A stretch of 64,000 nt of DNA from an uncultured Flavihumibacter sp. (GTDB lineage: Bacteria > Bacteroidota > Bacteroidia > Chitinophagales > Chitinophagaceae): NCBI GenBank assembly GCA_902168105.1, contig CABHOY010000075.1:248001-312000 (forward strand). The letters run 5' to 3'. How positions within the stretch are numbered: position 1 is the stretch's first letter; the number at the start of each line of letters is the position of its first letter. The notes beneath the pieces were generated by a model. That model worked only from the letters and a program-made list of their open reading frames with translations, had not been told where the DNA came from and made no database searches. Shown piece by piece: positions 1-7,911 of this stretch. Made by a program: the position numbers and the translations under genes.

Positions 1-543
1 GCCGACCTGCTTTCACAGGCGGAACATGGTCCTGACAGCCAGGTATTACTTGTAACGACAGCACCCGGTATCATTAAAGCAGTGCAGGAAGAAGTGGTTG
101 CTCAGCTGGAGCAACTGCCGCGCAAAGATATTGCCGCACGCGCTTTGGAAAACAGCCGTATCATTCTCGTGAAAGATACGCCGGAAGCCATGGAACTGTT
201 GAATGCCTATGCGCCGGAACATTTGATCGTAGCCTGTAAGGATGATATTACCATTGCTGACGCAGTAGTAAATGCAGGCTCGGTATTCCTGGGTAATTAT
301 TCTCCTGAAAGTGCAGGCGATTATGCTTCCGGTACTAATCATACATTACCGACCAATGGTTACGCTACTGCATACAGCGGAGTATCTCTCGATAGTTTTG
401 TGAAGAAGATCACTTTCCAGCGACTAACACAGGAGGGCTTACAGCAGATCGGTGCTACCATTGAGACAATGGCTGCGGCAGAAGGGTTAGATGCACATAA
501 GAATGCAGTGACCATCCGCTTGAAACAAAAGACTCAACTCTAA
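1..543 (+). CDS. hisD: Histidinol dehydrogenase, C-terminal part (5' end outside window)
   Basis: The reading frame is open from the first base and ends in TAA at 541-543, so only the last 180 residues are seen. Histidinol dehydrogenase oxidises histidinol to histidine in two NAD-dependent steps, the last reaction of the pathway. The visible part begins in the conserved stretch ADLLSQAEHGPDSQ and continues through NAYAPEHL and GSVFLGNYSPESAGDYASG, both characteristic of the zinc- and substrate-binding half of HisD. hisC follows after 18 bases, which fits a Bacteroidetes his operon. The N-terminal NAD-binding part lies upstream of the window. An internal ATG at 82 is not the true start, since the family signature lies before it. 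Confidence 0.96.
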   Translation, partial: ADLLSQAEHGPDSQVLLVTTAPGIIKAVQEEVVAQLEQLPRKDIAARALENSRIILVKDTPEAMELLNAYAPEHLIVACKDDITIADAVVNAGSVFLGNYSPESAGDYASGTNHTLPTNGYATAYSGVSLDSFVKKITFQRLTQEGLQQIGATIETMAAAEGLDAHKNAVTIRLKQKTQL

Positions 544-561
544 CATCCAACATTCAACATC

Positions 562-1617
562 ATGTTCGATCTTAATAGCTTACTACGCGACAATATAAAA
601 CGCCTGGTGCCTTACTCAACCGCCAGGGATGAATTCAAAGGAGAAGCTTCTATTTTCCTTGACGCAAATGAGAACAGTTATGGCTCTCCGCTACCGGTTG
701 CTTATAACCGTTATCCGGACCCGATGCAGTGGAAAGTGAAATATAAACTGGCCGATATCAAAGGTGTACCGCCGCAGAATATCTTCTTAGGTAATGGCAG
801 TGATGAAGTGATAGATGTGTTATACCGGTCTTTTTGTCGCCCGGGTGTTGACAACGTTGTATTATTCCCACCCACATACGGTATGTATGAAGTGAGCGCT
901 AATATCAACGATGTGATCGTGCGTAAGGTGTCACTGACACCCGATTTCCAGATAGATATGGCCGCTTTACAGGAAGCTGTGGACGAGCGTACAAAGCTGA
1001 TCTTCATCTGCTCTCCCAACAACCCCACCGGTAATTCTATCAACCGTTCCGATATAGAGATGATCCTGAATAACTTTGATGGTATTGTAGTGATCGATGA
1101 AGCTTATATCAACTTCGCCCGTCAGAAAACATTCATTCCTGAACTGACAGAATATCCAAACCTTGTTGTGATGCAGACGCTCTCCAAAGCATGGGGACTG
1201 GCCGCTCTACGTGTGGGTATGGCTTTCGCCGGAGAAGAGATCATCAATGTGCTGAACAAGGTAAAACCTCCTTACAATATCAACCAGGCAGCGCAGGACC
1301 TCGTACTGGAAGCACTCGACAACATCATCCAGGTAAACGAATGGATCAAGGACACTGTAGTAGAAAGAGATAAACTGGCTGCTTCACTGATCAATCTGCC
1401 ACAGGTGCTGGAAGTGTATCCGAGCGACTCGAACTTTTTGCTGGCTAAAACAGTGGATGCAAAAGGTATCTACAACTACCTGGTGGAAAAAGGGATCATC
1501 GTACGTGACCGTTCAAAGGTGGAATTGTGTAATGGTTGTCTGCGTATCACTATAGGTACGCCGGAAGAGAATGTGACATTGCTGGAAACCATCGCGGAAG
1601 TCACCGTACAACAGTAA
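562..1617 (+). CDS. hisC: Histidinol-phosphate aminotransferase
   Basis: A cytoplasmic PLP enzyme that transaminates imidazole acetol phosphate to histidinol phosphate. The 351-residue protein has the fold-type I aminotransferase signatures in order: LDANEN near 34-38, SPNNPTGN at 151-158, the VVIDEAY loop with Asp179, and TLSKAWGLAALR, in which Lys209 should form the PLP Schiff base. RITIGTPEEN near the C-terminus is the usual phosphate-binding Arg region. The length is normal for HisC. It lies between hisD and hisB on the same strand with short gaps, which confirms the assignment over other class I/II aminotransferases. Confidence 0.96.
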   Translation: MFDLNSLLRDNIKRLVPYSTARDEFKGEASIFLDANENSYGSPLPVAYNRYPDPMQWKVKYKLADIKGVPPQNIFLGNGSDEVIDVLYRSFCRPGVDNVVLFPPTYGMYEVSANINDVIVRKVSLTPDFQIDMAALQEAVDERTKLIFICSPNNPTGNSINRSDIEMILNNFDGIVVIDEAYINFARQKTFIPELTEYPNLVVMQTLSKAWGLAALRVGMAFAGEEIINVLNKVKPPYNINQAAQDLVLEALDNIIQVNEWIKDTVVERDKLAASLINLPQVLEVYPSDSNFLLAKTVDAKGIYNYLVEKGIIVRDRSKVELCNGCLRITIGTPEENVTLLETIAEVTVQQ

Positions 1618-1700
1618 TTCAAATGAACGTATATAACAGTTAACTATTGCAGATAACTGTTTACAATATAACAATACAAAGCGCCGTAATAACAGCAATA

Positions 1701-2837
1701 ATGAAAAGAGTCCTCTTCATAGACAGGGATGGTACCATCATCAAGGAAGTACCACCTACTTACCAGATCGACAGCCTTGAAAAGGTTGAATTTTATCCGA
1801 AGGTATTTACTCACCTGTCCCGCATTGCAGCGGAACTGGACTATGAGTTGGTAATGGTGACCAACCAGGATGGCCTGGGGACTGCCAGCTTTCCTGAAGC
1901 AGATTTCTGGCCGGCGCAGAACTTCATTGTGCGGGCTTTTGAAAACGAAGGTGTGACCTTCAAAGCGGCGCATATCGACCGTTCTTTTCCTCATGAGAAT
2001 GCGCCTACCCGTAAGCCACGCACGGGTATGCTAACACAATATTTCTCTGCTGACTATGACCTTGCGAATTCGTTCGTGATAGGCGACCGCATCACTGATG
2101 TGCAGTTGGCGCAGAACCTTGGCTCCAAAGCTATCTGGATGAATGAGGGTACTGGCCTTGGAAGTGCTGAGATCAGTGCTGATGTGCAGGCATTGAAAGA
2201 TGTGATCGCATTGGAATCCACCGACTGGGAGAAGATCTATGAATTCCTGAAATTAGGACTACGTACAGTTTCTCACACACGTACTACCAAAGAAACGGAT
2301 ATCAACATTTCGCTGAACCTGGATGGTACTGGTAAGGCTGACATCAGCACCGGACTTGCATTTTTTGATCACATGCTGGATCAGATTGCACGCCATGGTA
2401 GTATTGATCTGACAATAAAAGCAAAAGGGGATCTGCATATTGACGAGCACCACACGATTGAAGATGTGGGCATTGCTTTAGGAGAAGCGATGGCGCAAGG
2501 TTTGGCTGATAAGAGAGGGATAGAGCGTTATGGTTTCTGCCTTCCTATGGATGATTGTCTGGCGCAGGCTGCTATTGATTTTGGCGGTCGTAACTGGATT
2601 GTCTGGGACGCGAAGTTCAATCGTGAGAAAATAGGGGAGATGCCGACGGAGATGTTCTTTCACTTCTTCAAGTCTTTCTCTGATGCAGCAAAGTGCAATC
2701 TGAATATTAAGGCTGAGGGTGAGAATGAGCATCACAAGATCGAGGCGATCTTTAAGACCTTTGCGAAGGCTATTAAAATGGCTGTGAAGCGTAATCCTGC
2801 CAATATGCAGTTGCCGAGTACGAAGGGTGTGTTGTAA
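1701..2837 (+). CDS. hisB: Bifunctional histidinol-phosphatase / imidazoleglycerol-phosphate dehydratase
   Basis: A fused enzyme of 378 residues. Residues about 1-165 are a HAD-type histidinol-phosphate phosphatase with the nucleophile motif FIDRDGT (Asp8, Asp10) and VIGDRITDV. Residues about 188-378 are the dehydratase, with FFDHMLDQIARHG, DEHHTIED and ENEHHKIEAIFK as the metal-binding His clusters. The ATG at 1701 was chosen because MKRVLFIDRDG matches the family start. The frame stays open up to 1647, but the extra residues have no match to the family. The phosphatase loop that carries three zinc-binding Cys in the E. coli enzyme reads RSFPHENAPTRKPR here, with the His kept and the Cys gone. 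It is the last gene before the repeat-rich gap. Confidence 0.95.
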   Translation: MKRVLFIDRDGTIIKEVPPTYQIDSLEKVEFYPKVFTHLSRIAAELDYELVMVTNQDGLGTASFPEADFWPAQNFIVRAFENEGVTFKAAHIDRSFPHENAPTRKPRTGMLTQYFSADYDLANSFVIGDRITDVQLAQNLGSKAIWMNEGTGLGSAEISADVQALKDVIALESTDWEKIYEFLKLGLRTVSHTRTTKETDINISLNLDGTGKADISTGLAFFDHMLDQIARHGSIDLTIKAKGDLHIDEHHTIEDVGIALGEAMAQGLADKRGIERYGFCLPMDDCLAQAAIDFGGRNWIVWDAKFNREKIGEMPTEMFFHFFKSFSDAAKCNLNIKAEGENEHHKIEAIFKTFAKAIKMAVKRNPANMQLPSTKGVL

Positions 2838-2842
2838 GATAT

Positions 2843-2866
2843 TTAACCGCGAGTAGCTGCGGTTAA
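2843..2866 (+). terminator. Small hairpin after hisB
   Basis: TTAACCGC at 2843-2850 pairs perfectly with GCGGTTAA at 2859-2866 across an 8-base loop, five bases after the hisB stop. There is no T-run after the stem, so a role in ending hisDCB transcripts is only possible. It may instead belong to the edge of the repeat that begins at 2870. Confidence 0.35.
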
Positions 2867-2869
2867 AGT

Positions 2870-2998
2870 ATGGGCCTGCGGTCGGCGCCTCTCTGGGCAT
2901 TTGGATGGCTATTTGGCTTTTTCAAGCGTATGGGCTTTTGATCGCTATTTAGTTTCATCAATCGTACACCCAAAGAGCCGAAGGCCCGCAGTCTCCAT
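2870..2998 (+). repeat. Left arm of a ~130 bp imperfect inverted repeat
   Basis: This stretch matches the reverse complement of 3501-3628 over nearly its whole length. Long shared blocks include CGGTCGGCGCCTCTCTGGGC (2879-2898) and, near the other end, TCATCAATCGTACACCCAAA followed directly by GAGCCGAAGGCCCGC. The two copies differ by scattered substitutions and a small length change in the middle, as expected of diverged copies of one repeated element rather than a functional hairpin. The family it belongs to is not recognised. Confidence 0.85.
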
Positions 2999-3220
2999 CT
3001 TTAACCGCCTGCTACTTCGCTGCTTCCCATAAGTAACAGGACATTGTTGTATTAGTGACTAGGGTAATTGTTGGGGGATATAAATTTCTAATCTGGCTAT
3101 CTGTTATTGGATATTCGTACATCTAGTATATGACTAGTGAAGAAGAAAGCATTGTTGAAGGAGCTGATTATATGGAAGGGTTTTTTTAAAATGATTGCAC
3201 AGCGGAATGAGCAGGAATCA

Positions 3221-3265
3221 TGACCAGAATGAATGAATGACCAGAATGAATGAATGAATGAATGA
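3221..3265 (+). repeat. Short GAATGAAT-type tandem repeat
   Basis: Two copies of TGACCAGAATGAATGA-like sequence are followed by further ATGA units. It is a simple low-complexity run within the non-coding block, with no sign of function. Confidence 0.6.
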
Positions 3266-3490
3266 TTTGATAGCGGGCCGTCAATAACATGAAAAACGGT
3301 GAGGGGCGTTGATGCAGATTATGAAAATGATGAAATTATTCAAGCGGGAAAAGAAGTAAGGATTAGAAGGGCAGAGCTGAAAGTGTGGCGAAAGCATATG
3401 TGAAGTCAATAGAAAGATAAATGAAGTAGGGGCCACGAAATGGCAATGTATGTAGACGGCTAGCCATAACAGGGCGTCAATGAGGAGGAA

Positions 3491-3638
3491 GGGGTTCAGG
3501 TGGAGACAGCGGGCCTTCGGCTCTTTGGGTGTACGATTGATGAAGTTCCATAGATATTCCAAAGCTCATACGCTTGAAAAGGCTAAATAGTCATCCAACT
3601 GCCCAGAGAGGCGCCGACCGCGGTCCCACCTGAACCCC
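3491..3638 (-). repeat. Right arm of the inverted repeat, bounded by 13 bp terminal inverted repeats
   Basis: The core (3501-3628) is the inverted copy of 2870-2998. It is enclosed by a perfect 13 bp inverted repeat, GGGGTTCAGGTGG at 3491-3503 and CCACCTGAACCCC at 3626-3638. The left copy lacks these ends. Short size, no coding capacity and terminal inverted repeats resemble a MITE-like or other dispersed intergenic element. Target-site duplications were not obvious. Confidence 0.75.
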
Positions 3639-3830
3639 AGCCGTATCATCCAGCCGTATCATCCAGCCGTATCATCCAGCCGTATCATCCAGCCGTATCA
3701 TCCAGCCGTATCATCCAGCCGTATCATCCCAGCCGTATCATCCCAGCCGTATCATCCCAGCCGTATCATCCTAGCCGTATCATCCAGCCGTATCATCCAG
3801 CCCTATCATCCAGCCGTATCATCCCAGCTC
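3639..3830 (+). repeat. Tandem repeat, 14 copies of a 13-14 bp unit
   Basis: The unit AGCCGTATCATCC is repeated head to tail fourteen times from 3639, ending in a partial AGCTC. Copies 7-10 and 14 carry one extra base (C, or T in copy 10) and copy 13 has one G-to-C change, so the array consists of 13-mers with a sub-block of 14-mers. There are no spacers, which excludes CRISPR. The array begins exactly where the 13 bp terminal repeat of the preceding element ends. Neither unit length is a multiple of three throughout, so it is not coding. Its copy number would be expected to vary between strains. Confidence 0.95.
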
Positions 3831-3907
3831 AAAAAAATAGCTTGTATTAGCAACTATTGACAAAATGGCCCCGGAACTTATCACTTCACAAATTTTTTCA
3901 AAAAAAA

Positions 3908-3939
3908 TTTGCATGTTTTCAAAAAAGACCGGATATTTG
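3908..3939 (+). promoter_or_regulatory. Putative promoter of the trp operon
   Basis: TTTG at 3908-3911 and GATATTTG at 3932-3939 are 20 bases apart. They match the Bacteroidetes -33 (TTG/TTTG) and -7 (TANNTTTG, 7 of 8) elements. The site is about 190 bases before trpE and leaves a long leader containing the hairpin at 4058-4084. Confidence 0.35.
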
Positions 3940-4057
3940 TTTCGCAAGAAATTAAAACATGATAACAAGTATTACAAACAAGCATTGGTGGTGGCACAAT
4001 ATCAGTTCCTGATAAGGTGTTACAGTGCCATGTTTCGTAATGAAACTATATAATTGG

Positions 4058-4088
4058 AAGGCTCGCTGTTACACAGCGGGCCTTCTTC
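4058..4088 (+). terminator. Hairpin with U-rich tail in the trp leader (terminator or attenuator)
   Basis: AAGGCTCGCTG (4058-4068) pairs with CAGCGGGCCTT (4074-4084) across a TTACA loop, with one mismatch or wobble, and is followed by CTTCGTTTTA. It lies 40 bases before the trpE start. It could end transcripts arriving from the his side, or act as an attenuator if the promoter at 3908 is used. No Trp-rich leader peptide or T-box sequence was seen: the only leader frame, at 3865-4053, contains no Trp codon. Confidence 0.6.
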
Positions 4089-4127
4089 GTTTTAGATAGT
4101 CACCCAATTTAACTCAATCACAAACCA

Positions 4128-5537
4128 ATGGGTAGTATTCAAGTAAAATCAAGATCAAAGAAAATGCTCGCAGACGTATTCACGCCTGTAGGTATCTATT
4201 TGCGGCTCCGCGACAAGTTTCCTGGTACCCTACTGCTGGAAAGTACAGACTATCGCGCCAGTGAAAACAGTTTCTCCTTCATCTGCATCCAGCCGATAGC
4301 GGGCATAGAAGTGACCAGTACCACAGATTTTGAATTTAAGTATCCTAATCTCCCGCCAGAGAGGAAACAGTTGAAGAACAAACAGAGTGTGTTAGATGAG
4401 TTGCAGAAGTTCCTCGGTAATTTCACTTTCGCCGATAAGCCGGTACTGCCCGTGGTGCAGAGTTTATTTGGGTATAGCACATTTGATTCCGTGCAGTTCT
4501 TCGAAACGATAGAGTTTAATAAAAACAAACAGAACGGCAATACCATCCCAATGATGCGATACCGTTTTTATCAGTATATCATCGCTATCAATCACTTCAA
4601 AGATGAACTGTATCTCTGTGAAAATGTGGTGGAAGGCCTTGATAGCGAGTTTGACCTGATAGAATCGCTGATAAGACAAAAAGACGTACCGACTTACAGC
4701 TTCAGGGCGGATGGAGAAGAAAAGAGTAACCTGACGAATGAACAATACATGGAGATCGTGGAAAAAGGTAAACAACACTGCTTCCGAGGAGACGTTTTCC
4801 AGGTAGTACTCTCCAGAGCCTTCCAGCAAAAGTTCAAAGGTGACGAATTCAATGTGTACCGTGCTCTCCGCTCTATTAACCCTTCCCCTTATCTCTTCTT
4901 CTTCGATTACGGCGATTATAAACTAATGGGTTCCTCACCCGAGGCCCAGCTGATCATAAAAGATAATAAAGCTACTATTCATCCGATAGCCGGAACATTC
5001 AAACGTACGGGAGATGACGAACAGGACAGGCAGCTGGCGGCTAAACTGCTGGAAGATCCGAAAGAAAATGCGGAACATGTGATGCTGGTCGACCTCGCAA
5101 GGAATGATCTCAGCAGACTGGCGACAGATGTGGAAGTGGAATCTTACAGGAAGATACAGTACTATTCGCACGTAATACATCTTGTGAGTGAAGTGACCGG
5201 TAAGATACAGCCGGGATTGAACCCGTTCTCACTGCTGGCAGCTACATTCCCTGCGGGAACATTATCCGGTGCGCCAAAGTACAGGGCAATGGAGATCATT
5301 GATGAAAATGAACCGACAGCCCGTGGCTTTTATGGTGGATGTATCGGATCAGTAGGATTTAATGGTGATTTCAATCATGCGATCATGATCCGTTCTGTGA
5401 TGAGCAAAGGCAACACATTATACTATCAGGCAGGAGCAGGTGTGGTAGCGAAATCTGTCGCATCGTCCGAGCTGGAGGAAGTGAACAATAAACTGAATGC
5501 ATTAAAACAGGCCATTATCCTGGCTCAAAATATCTGA
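4128..5537 (+). CDS. trpE: Anthranilate synthase component I
   Basis: The large subunit converts chorismate and ammonia (or glutamine, with TrpG) to anthranilate, the first committed step of tryptophan synthesis. The 469-residue protein has an N-terminal TrpE domain and a C-terminal chorismate-binding domain with INPSPYLFFFDYGDYKLMGSSPE-type sequence, HPIAGTFKRTGDD, AGTLSGAPKYRAMEIIDE, and GFYGGCIG. All are characteristic of TrpE/PabB. The adjacent trpG and complete trp operon favour TrpE over PabB. LLLESTDY near residue 37 is the usual place for the feedback Trp-binding LLES motif, so Trp inhibition is likely. trpG starts one base after its stop. Confidence 0.96.
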   Translation: MGSIQVKSRSKKMLADVFTPVGIYLRLRDKFPGTLLLESTDYRASENSFSFICIQPIAGIEVTSTTDFEFKYPNLPPERKQLKNKQSVLDELQKFLGNFTFADKPVLPVVQSLFGYSTFDSVQFFETIEFNKNKQNGNTIPMMRYRFYQYIIAINHFKDELYLCENVVEGLDSEFDLIESLIRQKDVPTYSFRADGEEKSNLTNEQYMEIVEKGKQHCFRGDVFQVVLSRAFQQKFKGDEFNVYRALRSINPSPYLFFFDYGDYKLMGSSPEAQLIIKDNKATIHPIAGTFKRTGDDEQDRQLAAKLLEDPKENAEHVMLVDLARNDLSRLATDVEVESYRKIQYYSHVIHLVSEVTGKIQPGLNPFSLLAATFPAGTLSGAPKYRAMEIIDENEPTARGFYGGCIGSVGFNGDFNHAIMIRSVMSKGNTLYYQAGAGVVAKSVASSELEEVNNKLNALKQAIILAQNI

Positions 5538-5538
5538 C

Positions 5539-6108
5539 ATGAATATTCTGGTGTTTGATAATTACGATTCATTTACCTACAACCTGGTGCACCTGGTGGA
5601 GAAGATCATCAATGGTAAAGTGACAGTGGTGCGCAATGATGAAATTCCATTGGAAAAGGTAAAAGATTATGATAAGATCATCTTGTCTCCCGGACCTGGT
5701 ATCCCTGAAGAAGCAGGATTGCTGCTGCCACTGATCAAAGAGTATGCACCGAGTAAGTCCATCTTCGGCGTATGTCTGGGTCAACAGGCAATAGGAGAAG
5801 CTTTTGGCGCAAAGCTGATCAATCTGAAAGATGTATATCACGGCGTCGCAACAAATGTGAATATTACCGCGAGAGACGGAAGACTGTTTAACGGTTTGCC
5901 AGATCAGCTGGAAGTAGGCCGCTATCATTCCTGGGTAGTAGATGAAGGAACATTATCTCCCGACCTGACAATAACAGCCAGGGATGATAATAATTATATC
6001 ATGGCGCTGCAGCATAACAAATATGATGTAAGTGGCGTACAGTTCCATCCTGAAAGTGTATTGACGCCACAGGGAGAACAGATACTCCGTAACTGGTTGA
6101 ATGCATAA
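5539..6108 (+). CDS. trpG: Anthranilate synthase component II, glutamine amidotransferase
   Basis: A class I glutamine amidotransferase of 189 residues that supplies ammonia to TrpE. NYDSFTYNLVH at the N-terminus, SPGPGIPEEAG near 50-60, the nucleophile elbow GVCLGQQAIGE with Cys79, and GVQFHPESV with the catalytic His and Glu near the C-terminus are all present. The length is that of a stand-alone TrpG. It sits one base after trpE and is followed closely by trpD, so it belongs to the operon. It may also serve a PabB elsewhere in the genome, as in other bacteria with a single such subunit. Confidence 0.96.
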   Translation: MNILVFDNYDSFTYNLVHLVEKIINGKVTVVRNDEIPLEKVKDYDKIILSPGPGIPEEAGLLLPLIKEYAPSKSIFGVCLGQQAIGEAFGAKLINLKDVYHGVATNVNITARDGRLFNGLPDQLEVGRYHSWVVDEGTLSPDLTITARDDNNYIMALQHNKYDVSGVQFHPESVLTPQGEQILRNWLNA

Positions 6109-6118
6109 ATTCCAAGTA

Positions 6119-7114
6119 ATGAAAAAGATACTTAATTACCTTTTTGAACATAAAACATTTAGCCGGGAGGCTGCCAAAGAGATACTCATGAGTATTTCAA
6201 AGGGCATGTACAATGAAAGCGAACTAGCCGCTTTTATGACTGTTTTCCTGATGCGTAGTATTACAGTAGAGGAGCTGCTGGGGTTCCGGGACGCTTTGCT
6301 GGAGCTCTGTGTGCCTGTTAACCTGAACGGTTATGAAGTACTTGATATAGTAGGTACCGGTGGAGATGGAAAGAATACTTTTAATGTGTCAACGCTATCT
6401 TGTTTCATAGTGGCGGGCGCAGGCGGGAAAGTAGCCAAACATGGCAACTATGGCGTATCTTCCATAAGCGGAGCCTCAAATCTGATGGAGTCGGCGGGGT
6501 ATAAATTCAAGAACGATGATGCTAAACTCCGGGAAGAGCTCGAAGAAGCAGGCGTTTGTTTCCTGCACGCACCATTGTTTCACCCTGCACTGAAGAATGT
6601 GGCCGGCGTTCGCCGCCAGCTGGGTATCCGTACCTTCTTCAATATGCTGGGACCGCTGGTAAATCCTGCCTTTGCACAACATCAGCTGATAGGTGTTTAC
6701 AGCCTCGAACTGGCAAGAGTTTATAATTATCTGTTCCAGCAGACTGACAAACAGTATGCTATCGTTTATAGCCTGGATGGTTATGATGAGATCTCTCTGA
6801 CTGCTGATACCCGTGTCATCACCAATGAGGGAGAGAAAGACTGGACGCCTGAACAGCTGGGTAAACGTAAAGTGTATCCTGAAGATATTTATGGTGGTAG
6901 CACTGTAGAAGCCGCAGCAAAGATCTTTATGAAGATATTGAAAGGTGAAGGGACCTGGGCGCAGAACTCTGTAGTACTGGCTAATGCTGCGATGGGATTA
7001 TATTGTATGAAGAAATTTGATAATTATGCTGACTGTTTCCAGGCAGCTGTAGAGTCACTGGAATCAGGTGCAGCGCATAACGCGTTTAAGAAGTTGATAA
7101 GCTTGCAATCATGA
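6119..7114 (+). CDS. trpD: Anthranilate phosphoribosyltransferase
   Basis: Transfers a phosphoribosyl group from PRPP to anthranilate. The 331-residue protein contains the PRPP-binding signature DIVGTGGDGKNTFNVSTL, then KHGNYGVSS, HPALKNVAGVRRQLGIRT and NMLGPLVNPA, as in all TrpD proteins. The ATG at 6119 gives the usual MKKILNYLFE start. An earlier ATG at 6101 would overlap the trpG stop and add six residues. trpC begins with an ATGA overlap at the 3' end, which implies translational coupling. Confidence 0.96.
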   Translation: MKKILNYLFEHKTFSREAAKEILMSISKGMYNESELAAFMTVFLMRSITVEELLGFRDALLELCVPVNLNGYEVLDIVGTGGDGKNTFNVSTLSCFIVAGAGGKVAKHGNYGVSSISGASNLMESAGYKFKNDDAKLREELEEAGVCFLHAPLFHPALKNVAGVRRQLGIRTFFNMLGPLVNPAFAQHQLIGVYSLELARVYNYLFQQTDKQYAIVYSLDGYDEISLTADTRVITNEGEKDWTPEQLGKRKVYPEDIYGGSTVEAAAKIFMKILKGEGTWAQNSVVLANAAMGLYCMKKFDNYADCFQAAVESLESGAAHNAFKKLISLQS

Positions 7115-7911
7115 AAAATATCCTGACAGAAATTGTAGCCCACAAGCACATTGAAGTGGCCGCCCGCAAAGAACAGCGGAGTGTGGAAGAATTAGAACAG
7201 GTATCCTGGTTCAAACGAACGCCTTTATCATTGGCGCAGTTTCTACGGGACCCTGAGAAGACGGGAATCATTGCAGAGTTCAAAAGACGATCTCCTTCAA
7301 AAGGTCTCATCAATGGTGAGGTAACTGTGCAGGATGTAACAACGGCATATACCCGCTATGGTGCATCAGGCTTGTCTGTGCTGACCGATGAAAAGTATTT
7401 TGGTGGTTCTTCAGATGATCTGCAACAGGCAAGGGCATTGAATAATATTCCTATCCTCCGGAAGGATTTTATTGTCGATGAATATCAGATCGTGGAAGCA
7501 AAGGCCATTGGTGCAGACGTGATACTGCTGATAGCAGAATGCCTGACAAAGCAGGAAGTAGCACAACTGGCAGCCTTTGCAAATAACCTGGGACTGGAAG
7601 TATTACTGGAAGTGCATAGCGGCGATCAGCTGGATAAAGTGACAAGTCATATACAACTGGTGGGCGTTAATAATCGTGATCTTACTACGTTTAAGGTCGA
7701 TTTTAACCGCTCTTGTGAACTGGCGCCGCAGATCCCTGCAGACAAGTGTAAAGTAGCTGAAAGTGGCATCAGCAATACAGATGCGATCATAACGCTGAAG
7801 CAGGCAGGTTTCCAGGGATTCTTGATAGGAGAACATTTTATGAGGCAGGAAAATCCGCCAAGGGCATTCGAGCACTTTGTAACGGAACTGGCCAATAAAT
7901 CAGCACAATGA
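7111..7911 (+). CDS. trpC: Indole-3-glycerol-phosphate synthase
   Basis: A TIM-barrel enzyme of 266 residues that closes carboxyphenylamino-deoxyribulose phosphate to indoleglycerol phosphate. Signature segments are IIAEFKRRSPSKG, LSVLTDEKYFGGS, LRKDFIVDEYQI, LLEVH and GVNNRDLTTF, followed by AESGI. It is monofunctional, since TrpF is encoded by the next gene. Both ends have 4-base ATGA overlaps with trpD and trpF, so the three genes are probably translated in a coupled way. Confidence 0.96.
   Translation: MKNILTEIVAHKHIEVAARKEQRSVEELEQVSWFKRTPLSLAQFLRDPEKTGIIAEFKRRSPSKGLINGEVTVQDVTTAYTRYGASGLSVLTDEKYFGGSSDDLQQARALNNIPILRKDFIVDEYQIVEAKAIGADVILLIAECLTKQEVAQLAAFANNLGLEVLLEVHSGDQLDKVTSHIQLVGVNNRDLTTFKVDFNRSCELAPQIPADKCKVAESGISNTDAIITLKQAGFQGFLIGEHFMRQENPPRAFEHFVTELANKSAQ

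Larger units (their letters stand above)
2838..4127. other. 1.3 kb non-coding block between hisB and trpE
   Basis: No credible gene lies here. The two open frames (3281-3562 on the minus strand and 3865-4053 on the plus strand) have no recognisable domain, and the first runs into a repeat. The block holds, in order: a small hairpin after hisB, one arm of a long inverted repeat, about 500 bases of featureless AT-rich sequence with a short GAATGAAT run at 3221-3265, the second arm, a 14-copy tandem repeat, and the trp leader with a promoter-like motif and a hairpin. It separates two halves of the his gene set. Confidence 0.8.

Noticed and set aside
3281..3562. Open frame of 93 codons on the minus strand in the his-trp gap
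   Set aside because: It overlaps the inverted repeat, is low-complexity, has no recognisable domain and no good start context.
3639..3830. Possible CRISPR array
   Set aside because: The units are direct head-to-tail repeats with no spacers, and no cas gene is in the window.
3865..4053. 62-codon open frame in the trp leader as a leader peptide
   Set aside because: It contains no Trp codon, has a Lys-rich AT-driven composition and stops before the hairpin without the usual attenuation arrangement.
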